64,000 bases of DNA from Fodinibius salinus (GCF_008124865.1 NZ_VNHY01000002.1:496001-560000); one strand, 5' to 3'. Positions 9,154 to 18,395 are shown, numbered from the stretch's first letter. Numbers and translations: made by a program. Notes: generated from the sequence alone by a model not told the origin.

Positions 9154-9242
9154 GGGATTAGTGCAAGAGGATATGCTACAAGATGCTGTAGCCTGATCTC
9201 TTAGTTCTAACAAAATAATTTTTAAAAATTACTTCCTGAACT

Positions 9243-9908
9243 ATGTACCTGATAATTGTTGGGGCCGGCTCTATAGGCCGGCGTATTGTTGAACTTGCTA
9301 CGCGAGATCATCACGAGGTGGTTGTTATTGAAGCTGATAAACAAACGGCCCGGGAAATGGCAAAAGAATTTGAGTGCCGCGTTTTACACGAGAAAGCAAC
9401 CGAAGACGATATTCTTAAAAAAGCCGGCATTGCGGAGGCCGATGCGCTCATTGCCACAACAAACGATGACGCGGTAAACCTGACATCGGTATTAATTGGT
9501 CGCCAGTATGGTGTTCCCCGATTGATCAGCTCAGTAAGCGATCCGGATCATAAAGAATTGTTCCGCAACCTGACCGTTGATGCCGTTGCTGACCCTAATC
9601 GTTTACTTGGGGAGTACCTGTATAGAAATGTCGGGGAACCGGGCTTGAGCAACTTTATTCAGCTTCGTGGAGGAGCTGAACTTGGGGAAATAAAGCTGGA
9701 TAAACATTCGTCCCTGGTCGGAAAAACGATTATGGATGCTCTGGAAGCTGGTCTAATCACAAACCATGACATAGTAGTAGCTATTTACAGGAAAGGGGAG
9801 TTGATTATACCTCGTGGCGATACGCAATTTGAAATTGGTGACACTGTAACTGTCCTATCAAAACGGGGGATTAGTAATGGTATCTATAGAACACTCCAAC
9901 GGCAATAA
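9243..9908 (+). CDS. TrkA-type RCK regulator (RCK_N + RCK_C)
   Basis: 221 residues: Rossmann domain with GAGSIG and acidic VVVIEAD, then TrkA-C domain (SSLVGKTIMDAL, IPRGDTQFEIGDTVTVLSK). It closely resembles the protein at 1045-1728 over its entire length. No channel gene is adjacent on this side; its 3' end overlaps the tandem USP gene by 32 bp, so the two are translationally coupled. The likely partner is one of the TrkH-type channels in the island. Confidence 0.88.
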   Translation: MYLIIVGAGSIGRRIVELATRDHHEVVVIEADKQTAREMAKEFECRVLHEKATEDDILKKAGIAEADALIATTNDDAVNLTSVLIGRQYGVPRLISSVSDPDHKELFRNLTVDAVADPNRLLGEYLYRNVGEPGLSNFIQLRGGAELGEIKLDKHSSLVGKTIMDALEAGLITNHDIVVAIYRKGELIIPRGDTQFEIGDTVTVLSKRGISNGIYRTLQRQ

Positions 9909-10881
9909 TTTGTTTGACATCCAAACGCTGGAAGGCAATACGTTTAAAGCTAAGCTTGCCTCATTAGAGAATAGAACACACACTGATTCCGACAGGTATA
10001 CAATTGTAATTCCTATTAGTAATCCCGGTTCTTTTAAAGCGTTACTCCCGCCCGCTATTAAAGCATGTTACAGGCATAACGGGGTGTTACTATTGTTGCA
10101 TGTACTCGGTGTTTCGGATCAGGGCAAAAAGATAGAAGAAGACAGATTGGATAGTGCAAAAACTTTGTTGCGGGAGGGCTTGCGGCGCGTGCGGGCTGCC
10201 GGCCTGGAAGCAAAACTGCTGATACGGATTTCGAATAACATCCCCGATGCCGTAATTCATGTTGCCAAAGAGCACCAAGCTTCTCTTTTGGTAATGGGAT
10301 GGGGCGTAAAGAGTGAGCAAAATATAATGAATACAGCCGCTGTGGACCGAATCTTTGCGAATGTTGAGGGAAATATCCTGATTGGTGAACCTCATATACA
10401 ATCAACGTTCAGAAAAGTAGTGGTCATGGTAGACGAACTCTCCCTGGTTGAGCCTGTATTGGAACATGCCTCTTACCTGTTACATGGAAGACATCAAGGG
10501 ATTGTGTTGTTTCACTCCTTTAAGGGAGGTCCCTGGGAAACCGGGATTAATGACTATACGCATTCCCTCAACAAAGCTCTGCGCATATTTAAGCAGGATA
10601 ATCCGGGATTTGAAGGAGAAATATCGCTCCGACATATTTTAGAAACTGAGCTCGAAAGCGGAGCGCTGGGCAATATACTCAAAAAACAAGCCCAATATGC
10701 TGATTGCGTGCTACTTGGAACCCGCAACGAGTACTGGGTCAAAAAAACATTCTTGGTAGATCGCCCAAATGTCATAACAAAAGCATTATCAAACCCCATC
10801 TTTTTGTCTCGGCCGGGAGCCCCGCCGAAGCCTTTATGGATGAAAAGGCTTTTTGCATCTTTAAAACAATATTGGGTATAA
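9877..10881 (+). CDS. Tandem universal-stress-domain protein
   Basis: 334 residues with two USP folds: roughly 42-165 (YTIVIPISNPGS ... LLVMGWG) and 168-310 (RKVVVMVDELSLVE ... CVLLGTRNEYWVKK), ending in a basic tail. It overlaps the RCK gene by 32 bp. Such domains bind nucleotides and are found in K+ and cation transport regulators, including the C-terminal part of KdpD. The nearby decayed copy at 2373-3064 also follows RCK genes, so RCK plus USP looks like a functional module. Exact role unknown. Confidence 0.75.
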   Translation: MVSIEHSNGNNLFDIQTLEGNTFKAKLASLENRTHTDSDRYTIVIPISNPGSFKALLPPAIKACYRHNGVLLLLHVLGVSDQGKKIEEDRLDSAKTLLREGLRRVRAAGLEAKLLIRISNNIPDAVIHVAKEHQASLLVMGWGVKSEQNIMNTAAVDRIFANVEGNILIGEPHIQSTFRKVVVMVDELSLVEPVLEHASYLLHGRHQGIVLFHSFKGGPWETGINDYTHSLNKALRIFKQDNPGFEGEISLRHILETELESGALGNILKKQAQYADCVLLGTRNEYWVKKTFLVDRPNVITKALSNPIFLSRPGAPPKPLWMKRLFASLKQYWV

Positions 10882-10938
10882 ATGAATATATTTGAAAAAT
10901 AGCTGAACAAATAGTTTAGCTTTTAGTGTATATGACTA

Positions 10939-10951
10939 TCCCAAAATGGGA
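10939..10951. promoter_or_regulatory. TCCCAAAATGGGA motif upstream of split kdpD operon
   Basis: TCCCA-AAA-TGGGA, an interrupted inverted repeat 161 bp upstream of the kdpD-like gene. The same 13-mer occurs in reverse complement at 15472-15484, just after the operon. Candidate operator; no binding protein is shown. Confidence 0.35.
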
Positions 10952-11111
10952 GAATCTATTTGTGATTATGGTAGTAGGAATGGAGTTTTTAAAAAAGAAA
11001 TGGGTATTACCCCATTCAGATAGGCTTGAAAGGCTATATGGGTAATCAAATACGTGTTTGGCATGATATCTGTATAATTACTATACCGGTAATCATATTC
11101 TAAATATCTCA

Positions 11112-12269
11112 ATGAACAAAAAAGAAACAGAGCTTAGGGAATCGGAAGTAGAGCGATTTTTAGAGCTCATCCGAAAGTCGCGACGTGGAAAGTTCAAGCT
11201 ATATATCGGTATGGCTGCCGGAGTGGGGAAAACCTATCGTATGCTGGAAGAGGCTCATGAACTATTAGAAAAGGATGTAGATGTTAAGATCGGCATCATT
11301 GAAACACATGGCCGAAAAGAAACGGCAGAACTGACGGAGGGAATCCCGCGAATACCTATGAAAGAAGTATTTTATAAAGGGAAAGAACTCAAGGAAATGG
11401 ACCTGGAAGCTATCAAATTGGATAAACCTGAAGTTATTTTAGTAGATGAGCTGGCTCACACCAATGTTCCGGGATCTAAAAATGAGAAACGTTGGCAAGA
11501 TGTAGTTGAACTTCTTAAAAATAACGTTAATGTAATCAGCACTGTAAATATACAGCATCTGGAATCGTTGAATAATGATATTAAGCAGATCACCGGTGTT
11601 GATGTCAAAGAACGCGTGCCGGACACAGTGTTACAGATGGCCGATGAAATTGTAAATGTGGATTTAACAGCAGACGAACTGCTTGAGCGCTTGGAGGATG
11701 GGAAGATCTATGATCCATCAAAAATAAGTACTGCCTTGGAAAATTTCTTTATAAAGGAAAATCTGTTACAACTCAGAGAGCTGGCTCTTCGAGAAGCTGC
11801 TGGCCAGCTGGGCAGAAAAATTGATGCCGAGGTTTATGAAAAAGATACCATTACCGGCAATCGTATCATGGTTTGTATCAGTACAAATCCAGAGGGTGGC
11901 AAACATCTTATACGTCGCGCGGCACGCATGGCTTCGACGATGCGAGCAGAATGGACTGTAATGTATGTTCAGTCCAGAGAGGAAAGCAGCGATCGCGTTG
12001 ACCTGGCCGATCAACGTTACCTTATCAATAACTTTAAAATGGCCACAGAGCTGGGAGCCGAAGTGGAAAAAAAAGAAGCTGATAATATTGCTGAAACTAT
12101 CGTTGAATATGCGAAGGAGCATGATGTCCGATGGGTCATGATGGGGGCTCCTAAACGGACAATATGGAATAAATTGGGATTACGAACACTTACCGAAAAA
12201 GTGCTTCACCTGGTAGAAAACTTAAACATTGATTTAATCGTGGTATCACATAATGGGCATGAACATTAA
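11112..12269 (+). CDS. kdpD: KdpD N-terminal sensor ATPase as a stand-alone protein
   Basis: 385 residues equal to the cytoplasmic N-terminal half of KdpD only. The KdpD domain has Walker A GMAAGVGKT at 33-41, ETHGRKET and the Walker-B region DELAHTNVPGS. It is followed by a USP domain (about 250-380; NRIMVCISTNP ... MMGAPKRTIWNKLG). The membrane and histidine-kinase half is absent and is supplied by the next gene, which overlaps by 17 bp. In this group KdpD is thus split. It senses K+ limitation in classical KdpD; a signalling contact with the neighbouring kinase is inferred. Confidence 0.9.
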   Translation: MNKKETELRESEVERFLELIRKSRRGKFKLYIGMAAGVGKTYRMLEEAHELLEKDVDVKIGIIETHGRKETAELTEGIPRIPMKEVFYKGKELKEMDLEAIKLDKPEVILVDELAHTNVPGSKNEKRWQDVVELLKNNVNVISTVNIQHLESLNNDIKQITGVDVKERVPDTVLQMADEIVNVDLTADELLERLEDGKIYDPSKISTALENFFIKENLLQLRELALREAAGQLGRKIDAEVYEKDTITGNRIMVCISTNPEGGKHLIRRAARMASTMRAEWTVMYVQSREESSDRVDLADQRYLINNFKMATELGAEVEKKEADNIAETIVEYAKEHDVRWVMMGAPKRTIWNKLGLRTLTEKVLHLVENLNIDLIVVSHNGHEH

Positions 12270-14124
12270 AACTAAGCTGTATACAGGACTTGGGTTTTTA
12301 GCATTTCTGCTGGTCTTACTTTGGGGCAGTAGCTTGGTATCCGTAAATACACTTGCTGAAAATACCGTTGACATCATTCAGAACAACAGTCGGACAATTA
12401 CCTACATGCAACATATGGAGCATACGATGAGTAAACTCCACAAGAAAAAAGTAAATATGTTGTCTGATACAGGCCGTTCTGCATCAACCAATGTGGATTC
12501 GCTGAAACGAATTTTAAAACGGGAGATGTCAAAACAAATGAAAAATTTTACGGAAACTGGTGAACCTGAGGCAAGCAGGGCGCTACGGGAGGCTCTTATG
12601 CAATACCTAGAACAATTTGACCGGTTTCGTTCACAAGAATCCCGAGGCATGAACGCTTATCAGACTATCACAAACAAATATGCAGAGATCCAAGAGCTGA
12701 TTTCACAGATCACGTATATGAATCTCGATGCTATTGATCGAAAAAAGGATCGGGCTCAAGAAACCGCGTCACAAGTTATTTTATATATGACGATTATTGG
12801 TGCAATAAGTACGTTATTGGCACTGGTCCTACTCCTAAAATATCCCAACTATATTGTTAATCCGATCCGAGAGCTTATAGAGCGTATAAAAAATATTGCG
12901 GATCAGAACTATGACCAACGCTTGGAGTTTGAAACGGGAGACGAATACCAGGAGCTTGCTGAGGCCTTTAATACTATGGCTGTTCGGTTGCAGGAATACG
13001 ATTCTAGTAATTTGGCCAAAATAAAGAGTGAAAAGAGACGTATTGAAGCTATTATTAATCAGATGAATGAGGCTGTCGTAGGACTTGATCATGAAAAAAA
13101 TATCCTGTTTGTAAATTCAAAGGCAGAGGAGCTTATTGGGTTGGATCACGAGCAATTGGTTGGGCAGTATGCCCCTGATGTTGCATCAACGAATGATCTG
13201 GTGCGCAAGCTTATACAGGACATAATGAATAAGGAAGAGCATCAACAAAAAGATGATGAGAATTTAATAAAGATTGCTTCAGAAGATCGGCACATTTACT
13301 ATTCGAAAGAGACCCTGCCGGTCCTCCTGGATGATGGTGCACAGGAAGATGACAAACAGATCGGGACGATTATTACATTAAAGAACGTCACCCATTTTCA
13401 GGAAATGAATGAGGCCAAGACCAACTTTGTGGCGGTGGTATCTCATGAGCTTAAAACTCCCATTGCCTCTATCAATATGAGTTTGCGGCTGTTAGAAGAT
13501 GAGAGAGTTGGACCTTTGAATGAGGAGCAGGTCGACCTTATTGACAGTATCCGAAATGATACTAATCGGATGAAAAGAACGACGGCAGAACTTCTTGATC
13601 TTTCCAAAATAGAGTCCGGGAATATCCAACTAAATAGTCAGCCTGCCCACCCTTCTGACTTGCTTGACTATGCTTACGAAACTATGGTTATGCAGACAGA
13701 CCAAAAGGGAATCGATATAGAAATTAAATGTGAGGAAGGATTATCTGCCGTTAAAGCCGATATGCAGAAATCAGTATGGGTACTTGTAAACCTAATTTCG
13801 AATGCTGTACGCTACACCCCGCCCGGCGGGCAAATAGTGTTAAAAGCGGCAGATGAGCCTCGTGCCATTCGGTTTTCAGTTACTGACAATGGAAAAGGGA
13901 TCCCCGAGGAATATCTCGGAAAAATATTCCAAAAGTATTTCCAGGTTTATGGTGACAAAAATGACAATGGGGGAAGTGGTTTGGGCTTGTCTATCGCCAA
14001 GGAGTTTATCAACGCACAAGGAGGAGAAATTGGCGTTGAAAGTGAGCTTGGTAAGGGAAGTACTTTTTATTTTACACTCCCCAAAAATAGAAATTCGAAA
14101 AAATTAAATAGTTATGAAGCATAA
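12253..14124 (+). CDS. Membrane histidine kinase paired with split KdpD
   Basis: 623 residues. TM1 is about 10-30, with a helical periplasmic sensor at 31-173, TM2 at 175-196 and HAMP at 197-250. A PAS domain spans 265-385, HisKA has its phospho-acceptor H398 in VVSHELKTP, and HATPase has N-box N517, DNGKGIP and GSGLGLS. It overlaps kdpD-N by 17 bp and the response regulator by 11 bp, so the three are one translationally coupled system. The sensor is not the four-helix KdpD membrane block. It may start at 12259 instead (second ATG). Confidence 0.9.
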   Translation: MGMNIKTKLYTGLGFLAFLLVLLWGSSLVSVNTLAENTVDIIQNNSRTITYMQHMEHTMSKLHKKKVNMLSDTGRSASTNVDSLKRILKREMSKQMKNFTETGEPEASRALREALMQYLEQFDRFRSQESRGMNAYQTITNKYAEIQELISQITYMNLDAIDRKKDRAQETASQVILYMTIIGAISTLLALVLLLKYPNYIVNPIRELIERIKNIADQNYDQRLEFETGDEYQELAEAFNTMAVRLQEYDSSNLAKIKSEKRRIEAIINQMNEAVVGLDHEKNILFVNSKAEELIGLDHEQLVGQYAPDVASTNDLVRKLIQDIMNKEEHQQKDDENLIKIASEDRHIYYSKETLPVLLDDGAQEDDKQIGTIITLKNVTHFQEMNEAKTNFVAVVSHELKTPIASINMSLRLLEDERVGPLNEEQVDLIDSIRNDTNRMKRTTAELLDLSKIESGNIQLNSQPAHPSDLLDYAYETMVMQTDQKGIDIEIKCEEGLSAVKADMQKSVWVLVNLISNAVRYTPPGGQIVLKAADEPRAIRFSVTDNGKGIPEEYLGKIFQKYFQVYGDKNDNGGSGLGLSIAKEFINAQGGEIGVESELGKGSTFYFTLPKNRNSKKLNSYEA

Positions 14125-15436
14125 CGTATTAGTTATTGATGATGAAGACCGTTTTCGAGAACTTCTTTCCAGAATAATTGGGCTGGAAGGATTTAATGTA
14201 ATACAGGCAAAAAACCTCAAAGAAGGTCTAAAGGAACTAGAAAATAACTTTGTTCACGTGGTCGTGACGGACGTTAAGCTTCCAGATGGCAGTGGCATGC
14301 ATTTGCTTGAAAAAGTAAAGCAGAAGTATCCGCTTATTGAGGTCATTGTTATTACCGCTTATGGCACTATCCAGGATGGAGTCAATGCCATGAAGCAGGG
14401 GGCTTTTGACTATATCACCAAGGGCGATGATGATGACAAAATCCATGTAATGGTAGAGCGTGCCGCGGAAAAGGCCCAGATGCAGTATAAGCTCCGTCAT
14501 CTCGAACAACGCGTTGATGATAAGTATGGATTTAAAAGTATTGTAGGTGAATCGGAAGCCATCCAAGAAGCCGTTCGCATGGCAAAAAAAGTAGCGACGT
14601 CTGATATGAGTGTACTTCTCCAGGGAGAAACCGGAACGGGAAAAGAGCTTTTTGCTCAGGCTATTCATCAAGCCAGCCCCCGAAAAGGTGGGCCTTTTGT
14701 TGCGTTAAATTGCAGTGCTTTCCCCAAGGATATGTTAGAGTCTGAGATGTTTGGTTTTAAGGAGGGTGCGTTTACAGGAGCTAAAGAATCCAAAAAAGGG
14801 TTGATAGAAGAGGCCGATGGTGGGACACTATTTCTGGATGAAATTGGTGATATGGATATTGGTTTGCAGGCAAAACTGTTGCGTTTCCTTAAAAATAAAA
14901 AGTTTACTAAACTTGGTGAAACCGAAGAACGAACGGTTGATATTCGCGTAATTGCTGCTACGAATAAAGATCTAAAGAAGGAAGCCAATGAAGATACGTT
15001 TAGGGATGATCTCTATTATCGCTTAGCTGGGTTTGAAATTGATATTCCTCCACTCAGGGACCGGAAAAGCGATATCCCATTGTTGGCCAATTTCTTTCTA
15101 AAGCGTCTTAATGAACGGGTACGACGTATTGATGATGAGGCCATGAATCTGTTGTTATCTTATTCTTGGCAGGGAAATATTCGAGAACTAAAAAATATTA
15201 TTGAACGATCTGCTATTCTTGCTGAAGGCGATGCCATAATACCGGAACTGTTGCCGCCTGAATTTCATGGCGATTCCTCTTTCAAGTCAGGCAATCCAAA
15301 CTCATTAAAGGAGATGGAGCGTATTCATATTCAGAGAGTTTTAGAACAGGCTGAGGGCAATAAAACAAAGGCTGCCGAGATGTTAGAAATTGGGACAAGT
15401 ACCCTTTATCGCAAAATAGATGAGTACAACTTATAA
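14114..15436 (+). CDS. NtrC-type sigma-54 response regulator of the Kdp system
   Basis: 440 residues. The receiver domain has phospho-acceptor D53 in TDVKLPDGSG. The AAA+ domain has Walker A GETGTGKE at 171-178, the sigma-54 contact loop GAFTGA at 218-223 and Walker B GGTLFLDEIGD. The C-terminus is a Fis-type helix-turn-helix (NKTKAAEMLEIGTSTLYRKI). It replaces the OmpR-type KdpE used by enterobacteria. A sigma-54-like promoter lies before kdpF, so this protein probably activates it, perhaps from the palindrome at 3477. Confidence 0.92.
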   Translation: MKHNVLVIDDEDRFRELLSRIIGLEGFNVIQAKNLKEGLKELENNFVHVVVTDVKLPDGSGMHLLEKVKQKYPLIEVIVITAYGTIQDGVNAMKQGAFDYITKGDDDDKIHVMVERAAEKAQMQYKLRHLEQRVDDKYGFKSIVGESEAIQEAVRMAKKVATSDMSVLLQGETGTGKELFAQAIHQASPRKGGPFVALNCSAFPKDMLESEMFGFKEGAFTGAKESKKGLIEEADGGTLFLDEIGDMDIGLQAKLLRFLKNKKFTKLGETEERTVDIRVIAATNKDLKKEANEDTFRDDLYYRLAGFEIDIPPLRDRKSDIPLLANFFLKRLNERVRRIDDEAMNLLLSYSWQGNIRELKNIIERSAILAEGDAIIPELLPPEFHGDSSFKSGNPNSLKEMERIHIQRVLEQAEGNKTKAAEMLEIGTSTLYRKIDEYNL

Positions 15437-15471
15437 GGATATGTCATTATAGTATCCTACTCTACCCGGCG

Positions 15472-15501
15472 TCCCATTTTGGGAATAAGGTATCCCAAAA
15501 T
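15472..15501. repeat. ATTTTGGGA-N8-TCCCAAAAT inverted repeat
   Basis: Perfect 9-bp arms 36 bp after the response-regulator stop; the left part includes the reverse complement of the motif at 10939-10951. No T-tract, so operator or weak terminator are both possible. Confidence 0.4.
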
Positions 15502-15681
15502 AATAACCAATTACCTACAGAGAATGTTGATCTATTTTGAAAACCTGGATTTATATCAAATGAAGCATGTTATTACCATTTTTAGAGTGGTCTTTCTCAC
15601 TTTGGCATAGTGTTTTCATTATCATAGGATCGAACGTTTCTTTGTTGACATTATATATAAAAAATCACCCGCAATTTTAGT

Positions 15682-15867
15682 ATGACCACATTTTTAAACT
15701 CGTATCGGGGGGCATCACTTTATGAAGTCAATGAGGTTGACCTTTCCGAAGGAGAAACGCTTGGTTCTAATCTGGCTGATCACGATATAGAGAATTTTTA
15801 AGTGGCATGCTTTAACTGGAATAGCGGTATTATGATAGCGACATTGGATAAAATCAAAAATCTATAA
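15682..15867 (+). pseudogene. Possible decayed cation-transport/RCK fragment
   Basis: From ATG 15682 a 39-codon frame (ASLYEVNEVDLSEGETLGSN) meets a stop at 15799; the same frame then reads VACFNWNSGIMIATLDKI to a second stop. The pattern (LYEV, GETLGSNLADHDI, V-A-xx-G-xMIA) recalls an RCK_C domain broken by a stop, in an otherwise empty 550-bp gap between the regulator and the channel gene. Similarity is weak and judged by eye. Confidence 0.3.
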
Positions 15868-15987
15868 TTGTGAGAATAATCAAGAATATGTTACAGCACC
15901 AGAAAGGTAACCAACCGATAAAGGGGCAGTTGTAGTAAGAATGAAGATTTGGGCTAAACTTGTAAATATATATCCAATTTCCTATCC

Positions 15988-17841
15988 ATGAAAATACCTC
16001 ATCACTGGAAGCAAAAGTGGCTTGAACTGCTCCGTCGCTGGGAAAAAATTAAAAGAAAGGTAAATCTTGAGTTCCATTATGTCCAGGATGATCTCTACGA
16101 AATAGATAAGGTGGCCCAACCGTATTTTCGAGCAATTACGGTTTTGCTTAGTCTATTGGTCATCGCCAGTATTCTCATACCTATTGCCTTTGAATTGACT
16201 CCAGAAGTAACGCGATTAAATGACCAAATAGAGATCTGGATCCTTGTTGGGTTTGTAGCAAACTTTGTTATTCGGCTTGTGCTTACTGGAGATCGATCTG
16301 TATTCCTGAGAAAACGCTGGTTCGAGGCCATATTATCGATGTTGTCACTGGTCGTGTTGACAGATTTAGGCCTGTCATTTATCCGTCTGGTTGACACCTA
16401 TTTTTTAGGGATCGAAAATACTCGCGTGGCATTTATTAGATTTCTAAAAGGCTATCTGCTTTTGTTCGTCATAATTAAGTTTCTGCAATTTTTGCCGGAA
16501 CTGCTTGACAAACAAAAAAATACGGCACGGTTCCTGGTATACAGCTTTCTTTCTCTTATTGCTGTAGGTGCATTTTTGTTGATGTTGCCGGGAGCCACGC
16601 AGGACGGTCTTGGCCTTCAATTTATAGATGCCTTGTTCACCTCTACCAGCGCAGTTTGTGTAACGGGTCTTATTGTGGTGGATACCGCAACGCACTTCAC
16701 GTTGTTTGGTGAGGTGGTGATACTAACCCTAATCCAGCTTGGAGGGATTGGAATTATCTCATTTGCGACCTTTCTGTTTTTGTTTATAAGCGGTGGCTTA
16801 GGCGTAGGCCAGATGAACACTATTAAAGGTATGGTTGCAGAAAAAAATACCACTTTGGTGGCTTCAACGCTGAAACGAGTGGTGGGCTTTACGTTTGCTA
16901 TAGAAGCCATTGGGGCCATTAGTTATTATCTCAGTTGGGATATCGAATTTCCAAACCACGGTCAGCGTATCTTATTCTCGGTTTTCCATGCCATATCGGC
17001 CTTTTGTAACGCGGGGTTTTCACTATTCACAAACAGCTTGGCGGATGGGGCGAATGCCACAAATATGGGGATCAATATAACTACGATGACACTTATTGTA
17101 TTAGGCGGATTGGGATTTACGGTTATATGGGAGTTGATTCGCAAGAAAATTGAGAAGAGTCGCTGGCAGAAACGCTTATCCATCCATACCCGAACGGTAT
17201 TGGTTACTACAGTTGTACTCATAGTAGCGGGTGCCGGACTCATATTGTGGATGGAGTGGAATAAAACACTAGCGGGATATCCTTTCGGAGATAAACTAAT
17301 GCTTTCCTTTTTCCAAAGTGTTACGACCCGAACGGCTGGGTTTAACACCTTAGATACCGGTGCCATCGGTATTTCTGCAACATTGATTATGATGATTTTT
17401 ATGCTCATTGGGGGATCTCCGGCCTCAACAGCCGGGGGAATCAAAACCACAACATTCGCCGTCCTTATGCGGTCTATTACCATGACCATTAAGGGCTACA
17501 ATCGGATGGAGCTATTTAATCGTACGATTCCCACCTCGGCTATATTCCGCGCGGTAACGGTCCTGTTGCTTGCTTCCTCGTGTATTGGTGTAAGCACTAT
17601 CTTGCTATCTGTGGTGGAAGATCATGCATTTCTGGATCTGTTATTTGAAGAGATTTCTGCTTTTGCTACCGTGGGCCTATCTCGGGGAATAACCGCTGAG
17701 TTAAGCGGCTGGGGGAAGTTTATTATTGTGGTTTCCATGTTCCTGGGCCGTGTCGGTATTCTTACGTTTATGGTGGCTTTTGCCAATCGCATGGATACCC
17801 ATAAGTACGAGTACCCGGAAGAAACAATTATGGTCTCTTAA
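15988..17841 (+). CDS. KtrB/TrkH-type K+ channel with N-terminal membrane extension
   Basis: 617 residues, longer than KtrB (~450). Residues ~180-610 form the four-repeat channel: TSTSAVCVTGLIV, AISAFCNAGFSLF, QSVTTRTAGFNTLD with GGSPASTAGGIKTTTF, and EISAFATVGLSRG. The first ~175 residues add about four extra hydrophobic segments (around 48-70, 84-104, 113-133, 148-168) with interspersed arginines, resembling a four-helix sensor-like block. The RCK partner gene immediately downstream is broken, so it must use an RCK protein encoded elsewhere. Confidence 0.9.
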   Translation: MKIPHHWKQKWLELLRRWEKIKRKVNLEFHYVQDDLYEIDKVAQPYFRAITVLLSLLVIASILIPIAFELTPEVTRLNDQIEIWILVGFVANFVIRLVLTGDRSVFLRKRWFEAILSMLSLVVLTDLGLSFIRLVDTYFLGIENTRVAFIRFLKGYLLLFVIIKFLQFLPELLDKQKNTARFLVYSFLSLIAVGAFLLMLPGATQDGLGLQFIDALFTSTSAVCVTGLIVVDTATHFTLFGEVVILTLIQLGGIGIISFATFLFLFISGGLGVGQMNTIKGMVAEKNTTLVASTLKRVVGFTFAIEAIGAISYYLSWDIEFPNHGQRILFSVFHAISAFCNAGFSLFTNSLADGANATNMGINITTMTLIVLGGLGFTVIWELIRKKIEKSRWQKRLSIHTRTVLVTTVVLIVAGAGLILWMEWNKTLAGYPFGDKLMLSFFQSVTTRTAGFNTLDTGAIGISATLIMMIFMLIGGSPASTAGGIKTTTFAVLMRSITMTIKGYNRMELFNRTIPTSAIFRAVTVLLLASSCIGVSTILLSVVEDHAFLDLLFEEISAFATVGLSRGITAELSGWGKFIIVVSMFLGRVGILTFMVAFANRMDTHKYEYPEETIMVS

Positions 17842-17873
17842 TTTTAATGAATAACAGTATCTATTATAAAACG

Positions 17874-18069
17874 ATGAAATGAATTGCATTTTGCAGTTAT
17901 CGGTATTGGGGTCTTTGGCAGTGCGTTGGCCAAAAAACTTTCCGAGGAAAGAGCCTATATCATTGCTATCGATAATGACATGGAGGATATTAATCAAGTC
18001 AAAGAATACGTCTCAGATGCTATTTGTTTTGATGCCACCGATCAAAATCTTTTAGAAAGTAAGGGATGA
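17874..18069 (+). pseudogene. Truncated ktrA (RCK_N remnant)
   Basis: ATG 17874 is followed after one codon by TGA. Shifting frame (from 17884) gives HFAVIGIGVFGSALAKKL then IIAIDNDMEDINQ, a clear RCK_N start very like the protein at 1734-2165, but it stops at 18069 after ~60 residues. An ORF at 18105-18209 ending EEALVITGSK may be the remains of its C-terminus. The position directly behind a KtrB-type channel marks it as the lost regulator gene. Confidence 0.75.
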
Positions 18070-18353
18070 ATCCCGCCTAGTTTACTAAACTAACTGTTTT
18101 GAATATGCAAAGTGATCCAACTTTTAAAGAGGTTGGGTACAACCACGTAACATATGATCAAGTGACTATAAATTCAGAAGAGGCTCTTGTAATTACTGGA
18201 TCAAAATAATGTTGGGAGACCTCATATGACTTTGTCACACAAGTAAATTAGTAGTATGAAATACGTTAAGCTAACAATAGTAAAAAATTCTGTTGTCCCT
18301 ATGTTGTCCCCGAAATTTTAAATAGGATGTTCTAAATGATTTCGTCTAAATAA

Positions 18354-18388
18354 ATAAGCCGCTAACTCTTTGGGAGCTAGCGGCTTAT
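18354..18388 (-). terminator. Terminator of the tRNA-Asp transcript
   Basis: ATAAGCCGCTA / TAGCGGCTTAT, an 11-bp stem just 3' of the tRNA on the minus strand, followed on that strand by a T-rich stretch (TTTATTTAGA). Confidence 0.75.
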
Positions 18389-18395
18389 CGTTTTG

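Noticed and set aside
11058-11073. Second sigma-54 site before the split kdpD gene (TTGGCATG ... CTGT)
   Set aside because: The -24 box is fair, but the -12 box lacks the GC pair and a TATAAT lies across it. Too weak to call.
18290-18350. Phage attachment site next to tRNA-Asp (repeated TTGTCCC)
   Set aside because: Only a short direct repeat (TGTTGTCCC, 11 bp apart) is present. No integrase and no duplicated tRNA 3' end were found.
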